A DNA stretch of 64,000 bases from Blastococcus sp. URHD0036 (GTDB lineage Bacteria; Actinomycetota; Actinomycetes; Mycobacteriales; Geodermatophilaceae). Positions within the stretch are counted from its first letter, which is position 1. Every line of letters starts with the position of its first letter. Under the pieces are notes generated by a model. That model saw only the letters and a program-made list of their open reading frames with translations. It was not told the origin of the DNA and did not search any database. The translations under genes and the position numbers were made by a program. The DNA lies in contig NZ_JNIK01000003.1 in assembly GCF_000701365.1 (NCBI RefSeq), forward strand, positions 168,897 to 232,896, written 5' to 3'. Below are positions 30,893 through 39,272 of the stretch, piece after piece.

Positions 30893-33196
30893 TCACAGTC
30901 CGGCCGGCCGCGTGCCGAGGACGCCGGCCTCGGTCAGCCGGGCCAGCTCGGCGGCGTCCAGGCCGAGCTCGCCGCCCAGGACGTCGTCGTTGTGCTGGCC
31001 CAGGGTGGGTGCCGCCGCCGGGATCCAGGGCCCGGGCACGCCGGCGAGGCGGAACGGCATCGCCGTGGTCCGGAAGCTGCCGAGCACCGGGTGCTCGACC
31101 TCCTCCCAGAACCCGCGGGACGCCAGCTGCGGATCGGCGACGAGGTCGGCGGGTGCGGCGACCCGCGCCGACGCGATCCCGGCCGACCGCAGGGTCGCCT
31201 CCGCCGCGTGCACGTCGAGGCCGGCGGTCCAGCCGCGCAGCGTGCCGTCGAGCTCGTCGGCGGCGGCGCGCCGGCCGGCTTCGGTCGCCAGGTCGGCCCG
31301 GCCGGCGAGGTCCGGGCGGCCGAGCACCCCGGTCAGCCGGGTCCACGCCGCGTCGTCGGTCACGGCGACGGCGAGCCACTCGTCGTCGCCGGCGCAGTGG
31401 TAGACCCCCTGCGGCGCCGCGCCCGGGCCCCGGTTGCCGTCGCGGCGCGGCTCCGCACCGAGCTGGGCCTCGAGGAACGCCTCGGCGGCGACGGTCAGCG
31501 CCGTCTCCACCATGGTCGACTCGACCTGCATGCCCGCGCCGGTGGCGTCGCGGACCTCGAGCGCGACGATCGCGGCGAAGGCGGCGTGCAGGCCGGCGAG
31601 CGGGTCGCACACCCCGCGCGGGATCAGCGGCAGGCCGTCGGCCCGGCCGGTCATCCACGCCATGCCGCTGGCCTGCTCCATGGTCTGGGCGAAGCCGACG
31701 CGGTCGCGCCACGGACCGTCGAGCCCGAACGCCGGCATGCGGACGACGACCACCCGCGGGTTGGCCGCCCGCAGGTCGTCGTACTCCAGGCCGAGGTTGC
31801 CCAGCACCCTCGGCGAGAAGTTCTCCATGACCAGGTCGGCGCCGGCGACCAGCCGCAGCGCCAGTTCCCGGGCCTCGGGGCGGCCGAGCTCCAGGGTCAC
31901 CCCGCGCTTGCCGCTGTTGGAGGCCTGGAACAGGTGCCCGGTCTCCCACCACAGGTCCTCGGTGGCCGGGCGGGCGCCGGAGAAGCGCATGCCGTCGGGC
32001 CGCTGCAGGCCCTCGACCTTGACCACGTCGGCGCCGAGCGCGGCGAGGGTGTGCGTGCCGGCCGGGCCCGCCCAGAACGCGGTCAGGTCGACGACCCGCA
32101 GTCCGGCCAGCGGACGGTCCGCCGGGGCGTCTGTGGCCACCGGCCGGGTGCGCGCCGGCCACTCGACGGTCGACGCACCCGCCGCCGGGACCTCGCCCGG
32201 CGGGACGGTGGCGAAGGCGTCGCTGCGGTAGGGCACCCGTGGCTGCCGGAGCCCGGCGGCGTTCGGCACGAAGACGCCACGCTCGGCGAAGTGGTCGATG
32301 CCGGCGACGGTCGAGGGCGTGCCGATCGGCGCGACCGGGATCCGCAGCGCCGAGGCGAACTCGACGATCTCCGCGGTCGTGCGCACCGCCGCCCACTCCT
32401 CGACCATCGCGAGGAACTCGTGCCGGCGGGCGACCCGCGAGGCGAACGACGCCAGCTCCGGGTCGCCGATCAGCTCCGGCCGCCCGACGAGCACGAGGAA
32501 GTCGGCGAACTGCTGCGCGGTGACGGTGCAGAACCCGACCAGCCCGTCGGCGGTCGGCACGATGCTGGGCAGCTCGAGCATCCGCGGCGCCGGCGCGAGG
32601 TCGGGACCCAGCAGCTGGGCCTGCACCGCGCCGAGCCCGCCCATGGTGACGACCATCGCCTCGAACTGCGCGACGTCGACCAGGTCGCCGGCACCGGTCC
32701 GGCGGGCCCGGCGCAGCGCCGCGGCACCGGCGACCGCGCCGTACACGCCGGCCACCCACTCGCCGATCCGCCCGCCGGCCTGCAGCGGCTCCTCCCCCGG
32801 CCACCCGCGGGTGCCGATCGAGCCGCACATCGCCTGCAGCACGAACTCGTTCACCGGCAGGTCCGCGTAGGGCCCGGTGGTCCCGAAGGGGGTGAGCGAG
32901 ACGACCGTGGTGGCCGGGTGCGCGCGGAGCGGGGCGTCCCCGTGCGACCCGTCGGTGAGCACCAGGTCGACGTCGGCCAGCAGCTCCGCCGTCCCCGGGC
33001 CGGCCGGCAACGAGCGCTTGCCGGCGGCCAGGAACCCGAACAGCGGGCCGCGCGCGCGGAGCGCCGAGCCGGCGCCGGGTTCCACCATCACCACGTCCGC
33101 GCCCGCGTCGGCGAAGAGCTTCCCGCAGTAGGCCGCGGGCACCCCGGCGGAGAACTCGACGACGCGGACGCCGGCCAGCGGGACCGGCGCGCTCAC
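30893..33196 (-). CDS. Tandem-duplicated family III CoA-transferase (CaiB/BaiF)
   Basis: A 767-residue two-domain CaiB/BaiF protein. Repeat one (about 1-365) starts VRVVEFSAGVPAAYCGKLFADAGA; repeat two (about 380-760) starts LRVVDLTAFWAGPAGTHTLAALGA. At the catalytic Asp position the halves read VDVAQFE and VESTMVE, giving Glu in both by eye. Repeat one is shortened around FGFLAAGKRSLPAGP, where CoA-binding motifs are usually longer. The GTG start overlaps the amidohydrolase stop. Gene content matches the module at 1931-7225, but the order is thiolase-like, DUF35, amidohydrolase, CoA-transferase. It probably transfers or presents CoA to an amidohydrolase product. Confidence 0.85.
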   Translation of the reverse strand: MSAPVPLAGVRVVEFSAGVPAAYCGKLFADAGADVVMVEPGAGSALRARGPLFGFLAAGKRSLPAGPGTAELLADVDLVLTDGSHGDAPLRAHPATTVVSLTPFGTTGPYADLPVNEFVLQAMCGSIGTRGWPGEEPLQAGGRIGEWVAGVYGAVAGAAALRRARRTGAGDLVDVAQFEAMVVTMGGLGAVQAQLLGPDLAPAPRMLELPSIVPTADGLVGFCTVTAQQFADFLVLVGRPELIGDPELASFASRVARRHEFLAMVEEWAAVRTTAEIVEFASALRIPVAPIGTPSTVAGIDHFAERGVFVPNAAGLRQPRVPYRSDAFATVPPGEVPAAGASTVEWPARTRPVATDAPADRPLAGLRVVDLTAFWAGPAGTHTLAALGADVVKVEGLQRPDGMRFSGARPATEDLWWETGHLFQASNSGKRGVTLELGRPEARELALRLVAGADLVMENFSPRVLGNLGLEYDDLRAANPRVVVVRMPAFGLDGPWRDRVGFAQTMEQASGMAWMTGRADGLPLIPRGVCDPLAGLHAAFAAIVALEVRDATGAGMQVESTMVETALTVAAEAFLEAQLGAEPRRDGNRGPGAAPQGVYHCAGDDEWLAVAVTDDAAWTRLTGVLGRPDLAGRADLATEAGRRAAADELDGTLRGWTAGLDVHAAEATLRSAGIASARVAAPADLVADPQLASRGFWEEVEHPVLGSFRTTAMPFRLAGVPGPWIPAAAPTLGQHNDDVLGGELGLDAAELARLTEAGVLGTRPAGL

Positions 33197-34518
33197 TTCC
33201 CGGCGGCGGCCTTGGCGGCCGCCTCCGCGGCGGCCTTGGCGGCCTGCCCGACCTGCGTCATCCGGCCCCAGGCCTCGAGGTCGCGCTCGCTGGCCTGGCG
33301 GCCGACCCGGGTGACGACGTCGACGTCGGTGGCCTGGCTGCGCAGGTGGCCCGCGGTCGCCTGCTCCTTCGGCACGTACCGGAACGGGTCGAAGGAGTAG
33401 GCCTTCATCGCGTTGAGGTGGGTGATCTTGTTTATCTGCTCGTCCGTCAGGAAGCCCATGGTCTCCATGACGTCCTCCGGCGCGAACGGCCAGTTGGTGT
33501 CGGAGTGCGGGTAGTCCGACTCCCAGCACAGGGCGTCCTCGTTGAACCAGTCGAGCAGCCGGACGCCGATCTTGTCGCTGATGAAGCACGTGTAGAAGTG
33601 CTTCCGGAAGACGTCGGTGGGGCCGGAGTAGCCGGGCGGGAACTCGTGCTTGGTCCACCCCGAGTGCCGGTTGTGCACGTGCTCGGACCGCCAGAGGAAG
33701 TACGGGATCCAGCCGACGTCGCCCTCGGTGAGGGAGAACTTCAGGTCGGGGAAGTCCTTGTAGAAGCCCGCCCACAGCATCTCGACCAGCGTGAACATGC
33801 TCATCATCGACGAGGACGCCATGCCGACGCTGGGCGGCGCGTCGAAGGACACCATGGGTGCCCGCGACGAGGATCCGACGTGGGTGCACAGCACCACGTC
33901 GTTCTCCGACGCCGCCTGGAACAGCGGGTACCAGTAGTCGGTGTGGATGCTCGGCATGTTCAGCGCCTGCGGGTTCTCCGAGAACGTGACCGCGTGGCAG
34001 CCCTTGTCGGCGATCCGGCGGATCTCCTTCGCGGCCTCCTCGACGTCGTACAGCGGGAGGATGCCGCAGGGGATGAACCGGCCCGGGTACGCGCCGCACC
34101 ACTCGTCGATGTGCCAGTCGTTGTAGGCCTTGATCATGATCAGGTTGAGGTCGCGGTCGGGGCCCTGGTTGAGCACCTGGCCGGAGAACCCGGTGAAGTT
34201 CGGGAAGTTGAGCCCGGCCAGCTGGCCGCCGGCGTTCATGTCCCGGACCCGCTCGTCGACGTTGAAGCAGCCCGGCCGCATCTCGTCGTAGCGCAGGACG
34301 TCGACGTTGTACATCTCGCGCGGCTTGCCGGCGACGGCGTTGAGGCCGAGGTTGCGGCCCTTCAGCTCGCCGTAGAACCACTGCTGGGTGCCGTCCTCCT
34401 GCTGGACGACCCGCGGCGCCTGGTTCTTGTACTTGGCCGGCACGTGGGCGTCGAACATGTCCGCGGGCTCGGAGATGTGGTCGTCGACGCTGATGAGGAT
34501 CAGGTCGTCCTTGTTCAC
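33193..34518 (-). CDS. Amidohydrolase family 2 protein with Ala/Lys-rich tail
   Basis: A 441-residue amidohydrolase_2 TIM barrel. Metal-ligand candidates are Asp12-Asp13-His14 (SVDDHISEP), the His of CTHVGSSS, and WESDYPHSD near residue 345. It resembles the protein at 49949-51151 more than the one at 6140-7225 (shared GSSS, EGDVGWIPYFL, DYPHSD). The last ~25 residues, GQAAKAAAEAAAKAAAGK, form an Ala/Lys-rich helix-like tail absent from the other two. The GTG start overlaps the DUF35 stop. Family members are hydrolases or non-oxidative decarboxylases; here ring opening or decarboxylation of a CoA-pathway intermediate is plausible. Confidence 0.87.
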   Translation of the reverse strand: MNKDDLILISVDDHISEPADMFDAHVPAKYKNQAPRVVQQEDGTQQWFYGELKGRNLGLNAVAGKPREMYNVDVLRYDEMRPGCFNVDERVRDMNAGGQLAGLNFPNFTGFSGQVLNQGPDRDLNLIMIKAYNDWHIDEWCGAYPGRFIPCGILPLYDVEEAAKEIRRIADKGCHAVTFSENPQALNMPSIHTDYWYPLFQAASENDVVLCTHVGSSSRAPMVSFDAPPSVGMASSSMMSMFTLVEMLWAGFYKDFPDLKFSLTEGDVGWIPYFLWRSEHVHNRHSGWTKHEFPPGYSGPTDVFRKHFYTCFISDKIGVRLLDWFNEDALCWESDYPHSDTNWPFAPEDVMETMGFLTDEQINKITHLNAMKAYSFDPFRYVPKEQATAGHLRSQATDVDVVTRVGRQASERDLEAWGRMTQVGQAAKAAAEAAAKAAAGK

Positions 34519-34949
34519 GGGGTCTCCTCGGGGGCTTCGGGGGCGAAGTACGGCAACGTGAGGGAGTCGGTCACGGCGACGAAGCGGACGGCCACCGGCA
34601 GGCCGGCGCGGATGTCCTCGGGCGCGACGTCGACGAGGTTGCTGAGCAGCTGGAAGCCCTCGGCGACGTCGACGATCGCCGGCGCGTAGGGGACGGCGAA
34701 GGCGGGCGTGGCCGGGCGGTGGACGACGGTCCAGCTGTAGACGGTGCCGCGGCCGGAGCTGACCTCCCACGCGAGGTCGCCGGAAAGGCACTCGCGGCAG
34801 GTCTCCACCGGCGGGAAGGTCACCGCCGCGCAGTCGCGGCAGCGCTGGAAGCGGAGCTCGCCCTCGGCGCACCCGGCCCAGAACGGCGCGCTGGCCCCGG
34901 TGGGCGCCGCGTGCGGGAGCGGTCCGTGCTGCGGCTCGAGCAGGGTCAC
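34515..34949 (-). CDS. DUF35 zinc-ribbon/OB-fold protein
   Basis: A 144-residue DUF35 protein with zinc-ribbon cysteines Cys37, Cys40, Cys51 and Cys54 (CRDCA...CREC) and an OB-fold (about 60-135, GTVYSWTVVHRPATPAF...). Start and stop overlap the thiolase-like and amidohydrolase genes respectively, each by GTGA. Expected to form the acyl-CoA-binding half of an aldolase with the thiolase-like protein upstream. Confidence 0.87.
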   Translation of the reverse strand: MTLLEPQHGPLPHAAPTGASAPFWAGCAEGELRFQRCRDCAAVTFPPVETCRECLSGDLAWEVSSGRGTVYSWTVVHRPATPAFAVPYAPAIVDVAEGFQLLSNLVDVAPEDIRAGLPVAVRFVAVTDSLTLPYFAPEAPEETP

Positions 34950-36109
34950 GGCAGCTCCGTCCCGAGCAGGACGACGGTCGTGAAGAGCGCGCCCGCACCG
35001 CCACCGCTGCAGAGGGCCACGCGCGCGCCGGGCACCTGGTTCGGCCCGGCCTCGCCGCGCAGCTGCTGCACGCCGCGGACCACCCGCTGGAACATCTGCG
35101 GCGCCGCGCCGGCGTGGCTGAAGGCCATCGTGCCGCCGTCGGTGGTGACCGGGGTGGCGCCGGTGAGCCCGATGCCGCCGTCCTCGACGTAGGGGCCGCC
35201 CTCGCCGGGGCCGCAGAACCCGAAGGCCTCCAGCTGGCGGATCACCTCGAAGGAGAAGGGGTCGTACAGCTCCAGCACGTCGACGTCGGCGCGCTCCAGC
35301 CCCGCCTGCGCGAACGCCCGGCCGGCGGCCCGCTCCCCGATCCGGCCGAGGACCAGTCCGCCGCGGCGCCCGGCGAGGTCCCAGGCCGGCGGGTGCCGGT
35401 AGGCGGGACCGGCGTGGTCGGAGCCGGAGCCGAGGACGTGCACCGGCGCGCTCGCGGCATCGGCGGCGCGGTCGGTCGCCGCGATCACCAGCGCACACCC
35501 GCCCTCGCTGGTCATCGAGCAGTCGAGCAGGTGGAAGGGGTCGGCGACCATCCGGGAGGCCAGCACGTCCTCGACCGTGATCGGACCCCGGCCGGCGTAG
35601 ACCGCGCCCGGGGTGTTCGAGCCGTTCGTGCGGATGGTCGCCGCGACCCGCGCCAGCTGCTCCGGCGTCGTGCCGTAGGTGACCATGTGCCGGCGGGCGA
35701 TCAGCGCGAACTCGGCGGCGGTGAACAGCCCGAAGGGGACGACGAACTCGTTCTCCGGCCGGGTCCAGGGCGCCGTGGCCGACCGGTCGGTGTAGGCACC
35801 GGCCTCCGCCGCGACGACGAGGACGACGTCGGCCTCCCCCGCCTCGACCGCGTGCACCGCCTCGGTGATCGCCTGGATGCCGAACTGGCGGCCCAGCCAG
35901 GCCGGGCCGAGGCGGAGGTCGTAGAGCAGCCCGGCCGCGGTGGCGTCGCCGCTGATCCCGTCGACGTCGTCGAGGGTCAGGCCGGCGTCGTCCAGCGCGG
36001 CGAGGGCGGCGGAGACGGCCAGCCCGCGGGAGGTCGCCCCCTCGAGGCGGCGGGCCTGGGCGGTGTTCGCGACACCCACGATCGCCGCCCGGCGGCCGGT
36101 CAGCGACAT
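34946..36109 (-). CDS. Thiolase-like protein (Ltp type), candidate retro-aldolase subunit
   Basis: A 387-residue SCP2-thiolase-type protein. The nucleophile region reads LGPAWLGRQFGIQAITEA without the thiolase Cys, and the motif ELYDPFSFEVIRQLEAFGFC parallels MIYDAF, GLYDCF and QVYDGF in its three homologues. The C-terminal loop TTDGGTMAFSHAGAAP keeps the His near the active site. It is the first gene of the second module, with an AT-rich promoter bearing CTATTAGAAC at 36156. Probable partner: DUF35 at 34515. Confidence 0.87.
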   Translation of the reverse strand: MSLTGRRAAIVGVANTAQARRLEGATSRGLAVSAALAALDDAGLTLDDVDGISGDATAAGLLYDLRLGPAWLGRQFGIQAITEAVHAVEAGEADVVLVVAAEAGAYTDRSATAPWTRPENEFVVPFGLFTAAEFALIARRHMVTYGTTPEQLARVAATIRTNGSNTPGAVYAGRGPITVEDVLASRMVADPFHLLDCSMTSEGGCALVIAATDRAADAASAPVHVLGSGSDHAGPAYRHPPAWDLAGRRGGLVLGRIGERAAGRAFAQAGLERADVDVLELYDPFSFEVIRQLEAFGFCGPGEGGPYVEDGGIGLTGATPVTTDGGTMAFSHAGAAPQMFQRVVRGVQQLRGEAGPNQVPGARVALCSGGGAGALFTTVVLLGTELP

Positions 36110-36152
36110 GTCCGACCTCCCGCCCCCGAGTGACCCAGCTCTCTGCCGGACA

Positions 36153-36174
36153 GGACTATTAGAACCACGTTCAG
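36153..36174 (-). promoter_or_regulatory. Promoter/operator of the second module: CTATTAGAAC and GAAC-CAC-GTTC
   Basis: CTATTAGAAC (36156-36165) is identical to the site at 22621-22630. It overlaps the inverted repeat GAAC-CAC-GTTC (36162-36172), a relative of the repeat at 11281-11295. The block is 44-65 bases before the thiolase-like start, where a promoter is expected. Confidence 0.5.
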
Positions 36175-36241
36175 TCGTCGGGTCAAGGCCGTCCGGACGC
36201 TCCGGCGCGCCTCCCGACCGTGCGGCGAGCGACTCGGTACC

Positions 36242-36256
36242 GGGACTATTAGTCCC
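36242..36256. repeat. Perfect palindrome overlapping the phosphotriesterase-like stop codon
   Basis: GGGACTA-T-TAGTCCC is a 7-1-7 symmetrical site that includes the TAA stop of the gene 36249-37211. Its GGACTATTAG part is repeated at 36153-36162. It may be a second operator for the thiolase-like promoter or part of a short terminator; the one-base loop argues against a stable RNA hairpin. Confidence 0.45.
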
Positions 36257-37211
36257 ACCGGGAGAGCCAGCGGGCCGGCGCCTCGACCGTCATCCGGCGG
36301 ACGTCGTCCTCGCCGACGCCGGCGGCGCGCAGGCGCGGCAGGAAGCGGGTGCCGACGTGGTCGACCCGCCACTCCGGCATCTCGGCCAGGCGGCCGGCCA
36401 GCATCGGCCCGCCGCGGCCGTACGGCATGGTCGCGGTGTCGTGCGCGAGGTGGACGCGGCCGGCGTGACCGAGCGCGCAGAGCGCCGTGACGAGACCGAT
36501 CCGCCGGTCGTCGTCCAGGCCGAAGGCGGTGGTGCCGCACCGGTCGACGCCGACGAACGCGCCGAACCCCTCGACGATCTCCCGGTGGACCGCCAGGTCG
36601 CCCTCCATCTCGGCGTGCCCGACGACCACGGCGCCGCCGTCCACCCCGAGCTCGCCGACGAGCCGGCGCAGCACCGGGATCGCCGCACCGGGCTGGCAGT
36701 GCACGAGCAGCGGCACGTCGAGGTCGCGGTGGGCGGAGGCGGCCGCCTCCAGCGCGGCCGCCTCGTGCGCGGTGAAGTCCCCGCTCTCGATCGCCAGCTT
36801 CACGAACGCCGGCCGGGCCCGCTCCGCGCCGACGCCCTCGGTGAGCTCGGTGCAGAAGAACTCCGCCAGCTCGCCCGCCGTGCGGTGCGCGAAGTAGGGC
36901 GTCGGCCACCGGCAGTACAGCCCGGTGCCGAAGACCACCCGGACGCCGGTGCGCCGCGAGGCCTCGGTCATCAGGTCGACGTCGCGGCCCATCTCCGGCG
37001 GGGTGGGATCGACCATCGCCGCGACCCCGCTCGCCGCGGCGCGCTCGAGCACCGCGACGGCCGACGCGACGACGTCCTCCCGCGCCGGCCGGGGCACCGG
37101 GTCGACCTGCCACCCGGCCTCAGCCCAGACGAGGTGCTCGTGCGGCAGCACGAACCCGAGCTCGTCGGCGGCCACCGGCCCGGTGGCGGTGTCGACGTCG
37201 GCGCGCGGCAC
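36249..37211 (-). CDS. Phosphotriesterase-related metal hydrolase (PTE/PLL family)
   Basis: A 320-residue TIM-barrel binuclear metal enzyme. All family metal ligands are visible: His24 and His26 (PHEHLVW), Lys138 (FVKLA, the carboxylated bridge), His171 (LLVHCQ), His199 (VVGHAEM) and Asp258 (LAHDT). Actinobacterial relatives are lactonases or esterases more often than true phosphotriesterases, so lactone hydrolysis of a ring-opened intermediate is a fair guess. GTG start at 37211, seven bases after the GMC stop. It and the GMC gene form one transcription unit from 38736. Confidence 0.85.
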   Translation of the reverse strand: MPRADVDTATGPVAADELGFVLPHEHLVWAEAGWQVDPVPRPAREDVVASAVAVLERAAASGVAAMVDPTPPEMGRDVDLMTEASRRTGVRVVFGTGLYCRWPTPYFAHRTAGELAEFFCTELTEGVGAERARPAFVKLAIESGDFTAHEAAALEAAASAHRDLDVPLLVHCQPGAAIPVLRRLVGELGVDGGAVVVGHAEMEGDLAVHREIVEGFGAFVGVDRCGTTAFGLDDDRRIGLVTALCALGHAGRVHLAHDTATMPYGRGGPMLAGRLAEMPEWRVDHVGTRFLPRLRAAGVGEDDVRRMTVEAPARWLSRWD

Positions 37212-37218
37212 CGCCGGC

Positions 37219-38736
37219 TCAGTCGGCGCTGCGGAGCAGTGCGTCGGCGATCTTCTCGCCGATCATGATGCAGGTCAGGTTGGTCGGGGAGCTGACCTGG
37301 AACGGCATCAGCGAGGCGTCGGCGATCCGCAGGCCATCGACGCCGAACACCCGCCCGTCGGTGTCGGTGACGACGTCGGGCCCGGGCTCCGCGCCCATCC
37401 GGGCGGTCCCCACCGGGTGGAAGCCGCTGCCGCAGGCCGACTGCGCGTAGGCGAGGAGGGCGGCGTCGTCGTCGATCACCGCGGTGAGCGCCGGCGAGAT
37501 CTCCTTGACCAGCGGCCCGAGGTGCGCCCCCTGGAGCGCGGCGTGGGCGACCCGGGCGCCGGCGATCACGTCGGCCTGGTCCTGCGGGTGGGTCAGGAAC
37601 CGCATGTCGATCCGCGGCTGCACCCGCGGGTCCCGGGAGGCCAGCGTCACCTCGCCGCGGGAGTGCGGCCGGCCCAGGGCCGAGGAGATCGCGATGACCG
37701 GGTCCGACGACGGGTCGCCGTAGAAGGAGCCGAGCGCCTGCGGGCTGTAGAGCGCCAGGAGGGCGAACACCCACGGCTCGTCGTCGCTGCGGCAGTAGAA
37801 GGCGAAGTAGTTGTCCGGGTCCTGCTCGATGCCCGGCCGGGCGACCGCGGTGACGAAGACGCCGGTGTGGTCCTGCAGGTTGCGGCCCACGCCGGGCGCG
37901 TCGAGGACGACGTCGATGCCCAGCCCACGCAGCGCGTCGGCGGGCCCGATCCCCGACCGCAGCAGGATCGGCGGGGTCGCCACGGCGCCGGCCGCGAGGG
38001 TCACGCGCGCGCCCTCGAAGCGCTCGGTGCCCTGGTCGGTGACGGCCTCCACACCGACCACCCGGTTCCCGTCGAACAGCAGCCGGTCGACGAGCACCCC
38101 GGCGCGGATCGTCAGGTTCGGCCGGCTCCGCGCGGGCTCGAGGTAGGCCGACGCAGTCGACCAGCGGACGCCGTCGCGGACGTTGTGCGCGGTCGGGCCG
38201 GCGCCCACCACGCGGTGGTCGTTGTGGTCCTCGGTGACCGGGTGGCCGGTGGCGGCCATCTCCTCGGCGAAGGCCGTGGTGATCGGCTGCCAGCTCTCCC
38301 GCGGCTGGCGCCGGATCGGGATCGGGCCGTCGGTGCCGTGCACCGCCCGGTCACCCGCGGGGTCGGACTCCAGTCGCTGGAAGTACGGCAGGCAGGCGTC
38401 GAGGCTCCAGTCCGGGGCGCCGGCCTGCACCCAGCGGTCCAGGTCGCCGGGGGTCGGGCGCATGGCGACGACGGCGTTCACCGCGGTCGACCCGCCGAGC
38501 ACCCGGCCGCGCGGGTAGGGCAGCACGCGGTCGCCGGTCATGGTCGCCGTCCAGCCCCAGTCGGCGTCGGTGAAGTTGACGAACGGGTCGCGCAGCGGCT
38601 CGGGGATCGCGTCGACGGAGCCGAAGTCCGGGCCGGCCTCCAGCAGCAGCACCGAGCGGGTGCCGTCCTCGCTCAGCCGTGCGGCGACCACCGCTCCCCC
38701 GGCCCCCGACCCGACCACGATCTCGTCGTACGCCAC
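37219..38736 (-). CDS. GMC-family FAD oxidoreductase (choline dehydrogenase-like)
   Basis: A 505-residue GMC flavoprotein that oxidises an alcohol. The FAD Rossmann motif VGSGAGGAVVAARL (8-21), the GMC signature PRGRVLGGSTAVNAVVAMR (about 75-93), the catalytic His region SGFHPVGTARMG (about 444-455) and the C-terminal DASLMPFQVSSPTNLTCIMIGEKIAD are present. Electron acceptor unknown. GTG 38736 is preceded by GAGGGGA. It is the first gene of a two-gene unit with the phosphotriesterase-like hydrolase, suggesting oxidation to a lactone followed by lactone opening, though this is inference. Confidence 0.9.
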   Translation of the reverse strand: MAYDEIVVGSGAGGAVVAARLSEDGTRSVLLLEAGPDFGSVDAIPEPLRDPFVNFTDADWGWTATMTGDRVLPYPRGRVLGGSTAVNAVVAMRPTPGDLDRWVQAGAPDWSLDACLPYFQRLESDPAGDRAVHGTDGPIPIRRQPRESWQPITTAFAEEMAATGHPVTEDHNDHRVVGAGPTAHNVRDGVRWSTASAYLEPARSRPNLTIRAGVLVDRLLFDGNRVVGVEAVTDQGTERFEGARVTLAAGAVATPPILLRSGIGPADALRGLGIDVVLDAPGVGRNLQDHTGVFVTAVARPGIEQDPDNYFAFYCRSDDEPWVFALLALYSPQALGSFYGDPSSDPVIAISSALGRPHSRGEVTLASRDPRVQPRIDMRFLTHPQDQADVIAGARVAHAALQGAHLGPLVKEISPALTAVIDDDAALLAYAQSACGSGFHPVGTARMGAEPGPDVVTDTDGRVFGVDGLRIADASLMPFQVSSPTNLTCIMIGEKIADALLRSAD

Positions 38737-38754
38737 AGCACGTCCCCTCGCCGC

Positions 38755-38795
38755 TGAGAGTCAATCTTTACCAAGACAGGCTCTCGCGGATGTGA
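38755..38795 (-). promoter_or_regulatory. Promoter region of the GMC oxidoreductase gene
   Basis: In the 79-base gap before the GMC gene, GAGAG at about 38756 and CTCTC at about 38784 bracket an AT-rich core (TCAATCTTTACCAAGAC). The flanks are weakly symmetrical. No exact copy of this block was found elsewhere in the window. Confidence 0.35.
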
Positions 38796-38815
38796 CCCAC
38801 GACGCAAGGGGCCGG

Positions 38816-39244
38816 TCAGGCGTCCGCGCGGGGCGTGGTGAAGATGCCGCCCAGACCCGAGTGGATCTCGATCCACTCGGCACCCTCGTCGCCGGCCACC
38901 CAGGAGTAGAGCGTGTCCGGGATGAAGAACCCCATGCCGGCCGTCACCCGCCGGGTGCCGAACCGGAGCTCGCCCCGGAGCACGTAGTCGACCTGGTGGA
39001 CGCCGTGGCGGTGGGCCTTCACCCGCTCCCCCGGCGCTGCCGACTCGTGGTAGACGGCCAGCTTCGACGTCTGGACGAGCACCTTGGTGACGAGGTCGCG
39101 GCCGAGCAGGGCGAACATCTCCTCGGCGTCCGGGTGATCGGCCATGAGCTCGGCGTTCGAGCGGCCCTCGATCGCCGCGACGTCGAACGCGAACGGCTTG
39201 AGGTCCGTCTCGTCGCCCGCTACGCCGTCCACCGGTGCATCCAT
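38816..39244 (-). CDS. Cupin-domain protein
   Basis: A 142-residue single-cupin protein. Cupin motif one is visible as APGERVKAHRHGVHQVDYVLRGELRFG (about residues 70-96), with His78, His80 and His83 as metal-ligand candidates, and motif two as PDTLYSWVAGDEGAEWIEIHSG. Small cupins can be metal-dependent isomerases, dioxygenases or binding proteins. It lies 28 bases after the LLM-SnoaL fusion and co-directional with it. A second small cupin occurs at 58915-59322, also beside an LLM gene, which hints at a recurring LLM/cupin partnership. Confidence 0.83.
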   Translation of the reverse strand: MDAPVDGVAGDETDLKPFAFDVAAIEGRSNAELMADHPDAEEMFALLGRDLVTKVLVQTSKLAVYHESAAPGERVKAHRHGVHQVDYVLRGELRFGTRRVTAGMGFFIPDTLYSWVAGDEGAEWIEIHSGLGGIFTTPRADA

Positions 39245-39272
39245 GCTGTGCCTCCGTCGTGTCGCCTGCCGG

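Noticed and set aside
30611..33400. 929-codon open frame on the plus strand
   Set aside because: It is the shadow of the tandem CoA-transferase gene, with no ribosome site or motif.
36156..36174. KstR-type operator (TnnAACnnGTTnnA) in front of the thiolase-like gene
   Set aside because: The half-sites GAAC and GTTC are separated by three bases rather than by the spacing of the KstR consensus, and no KstR gene is present.
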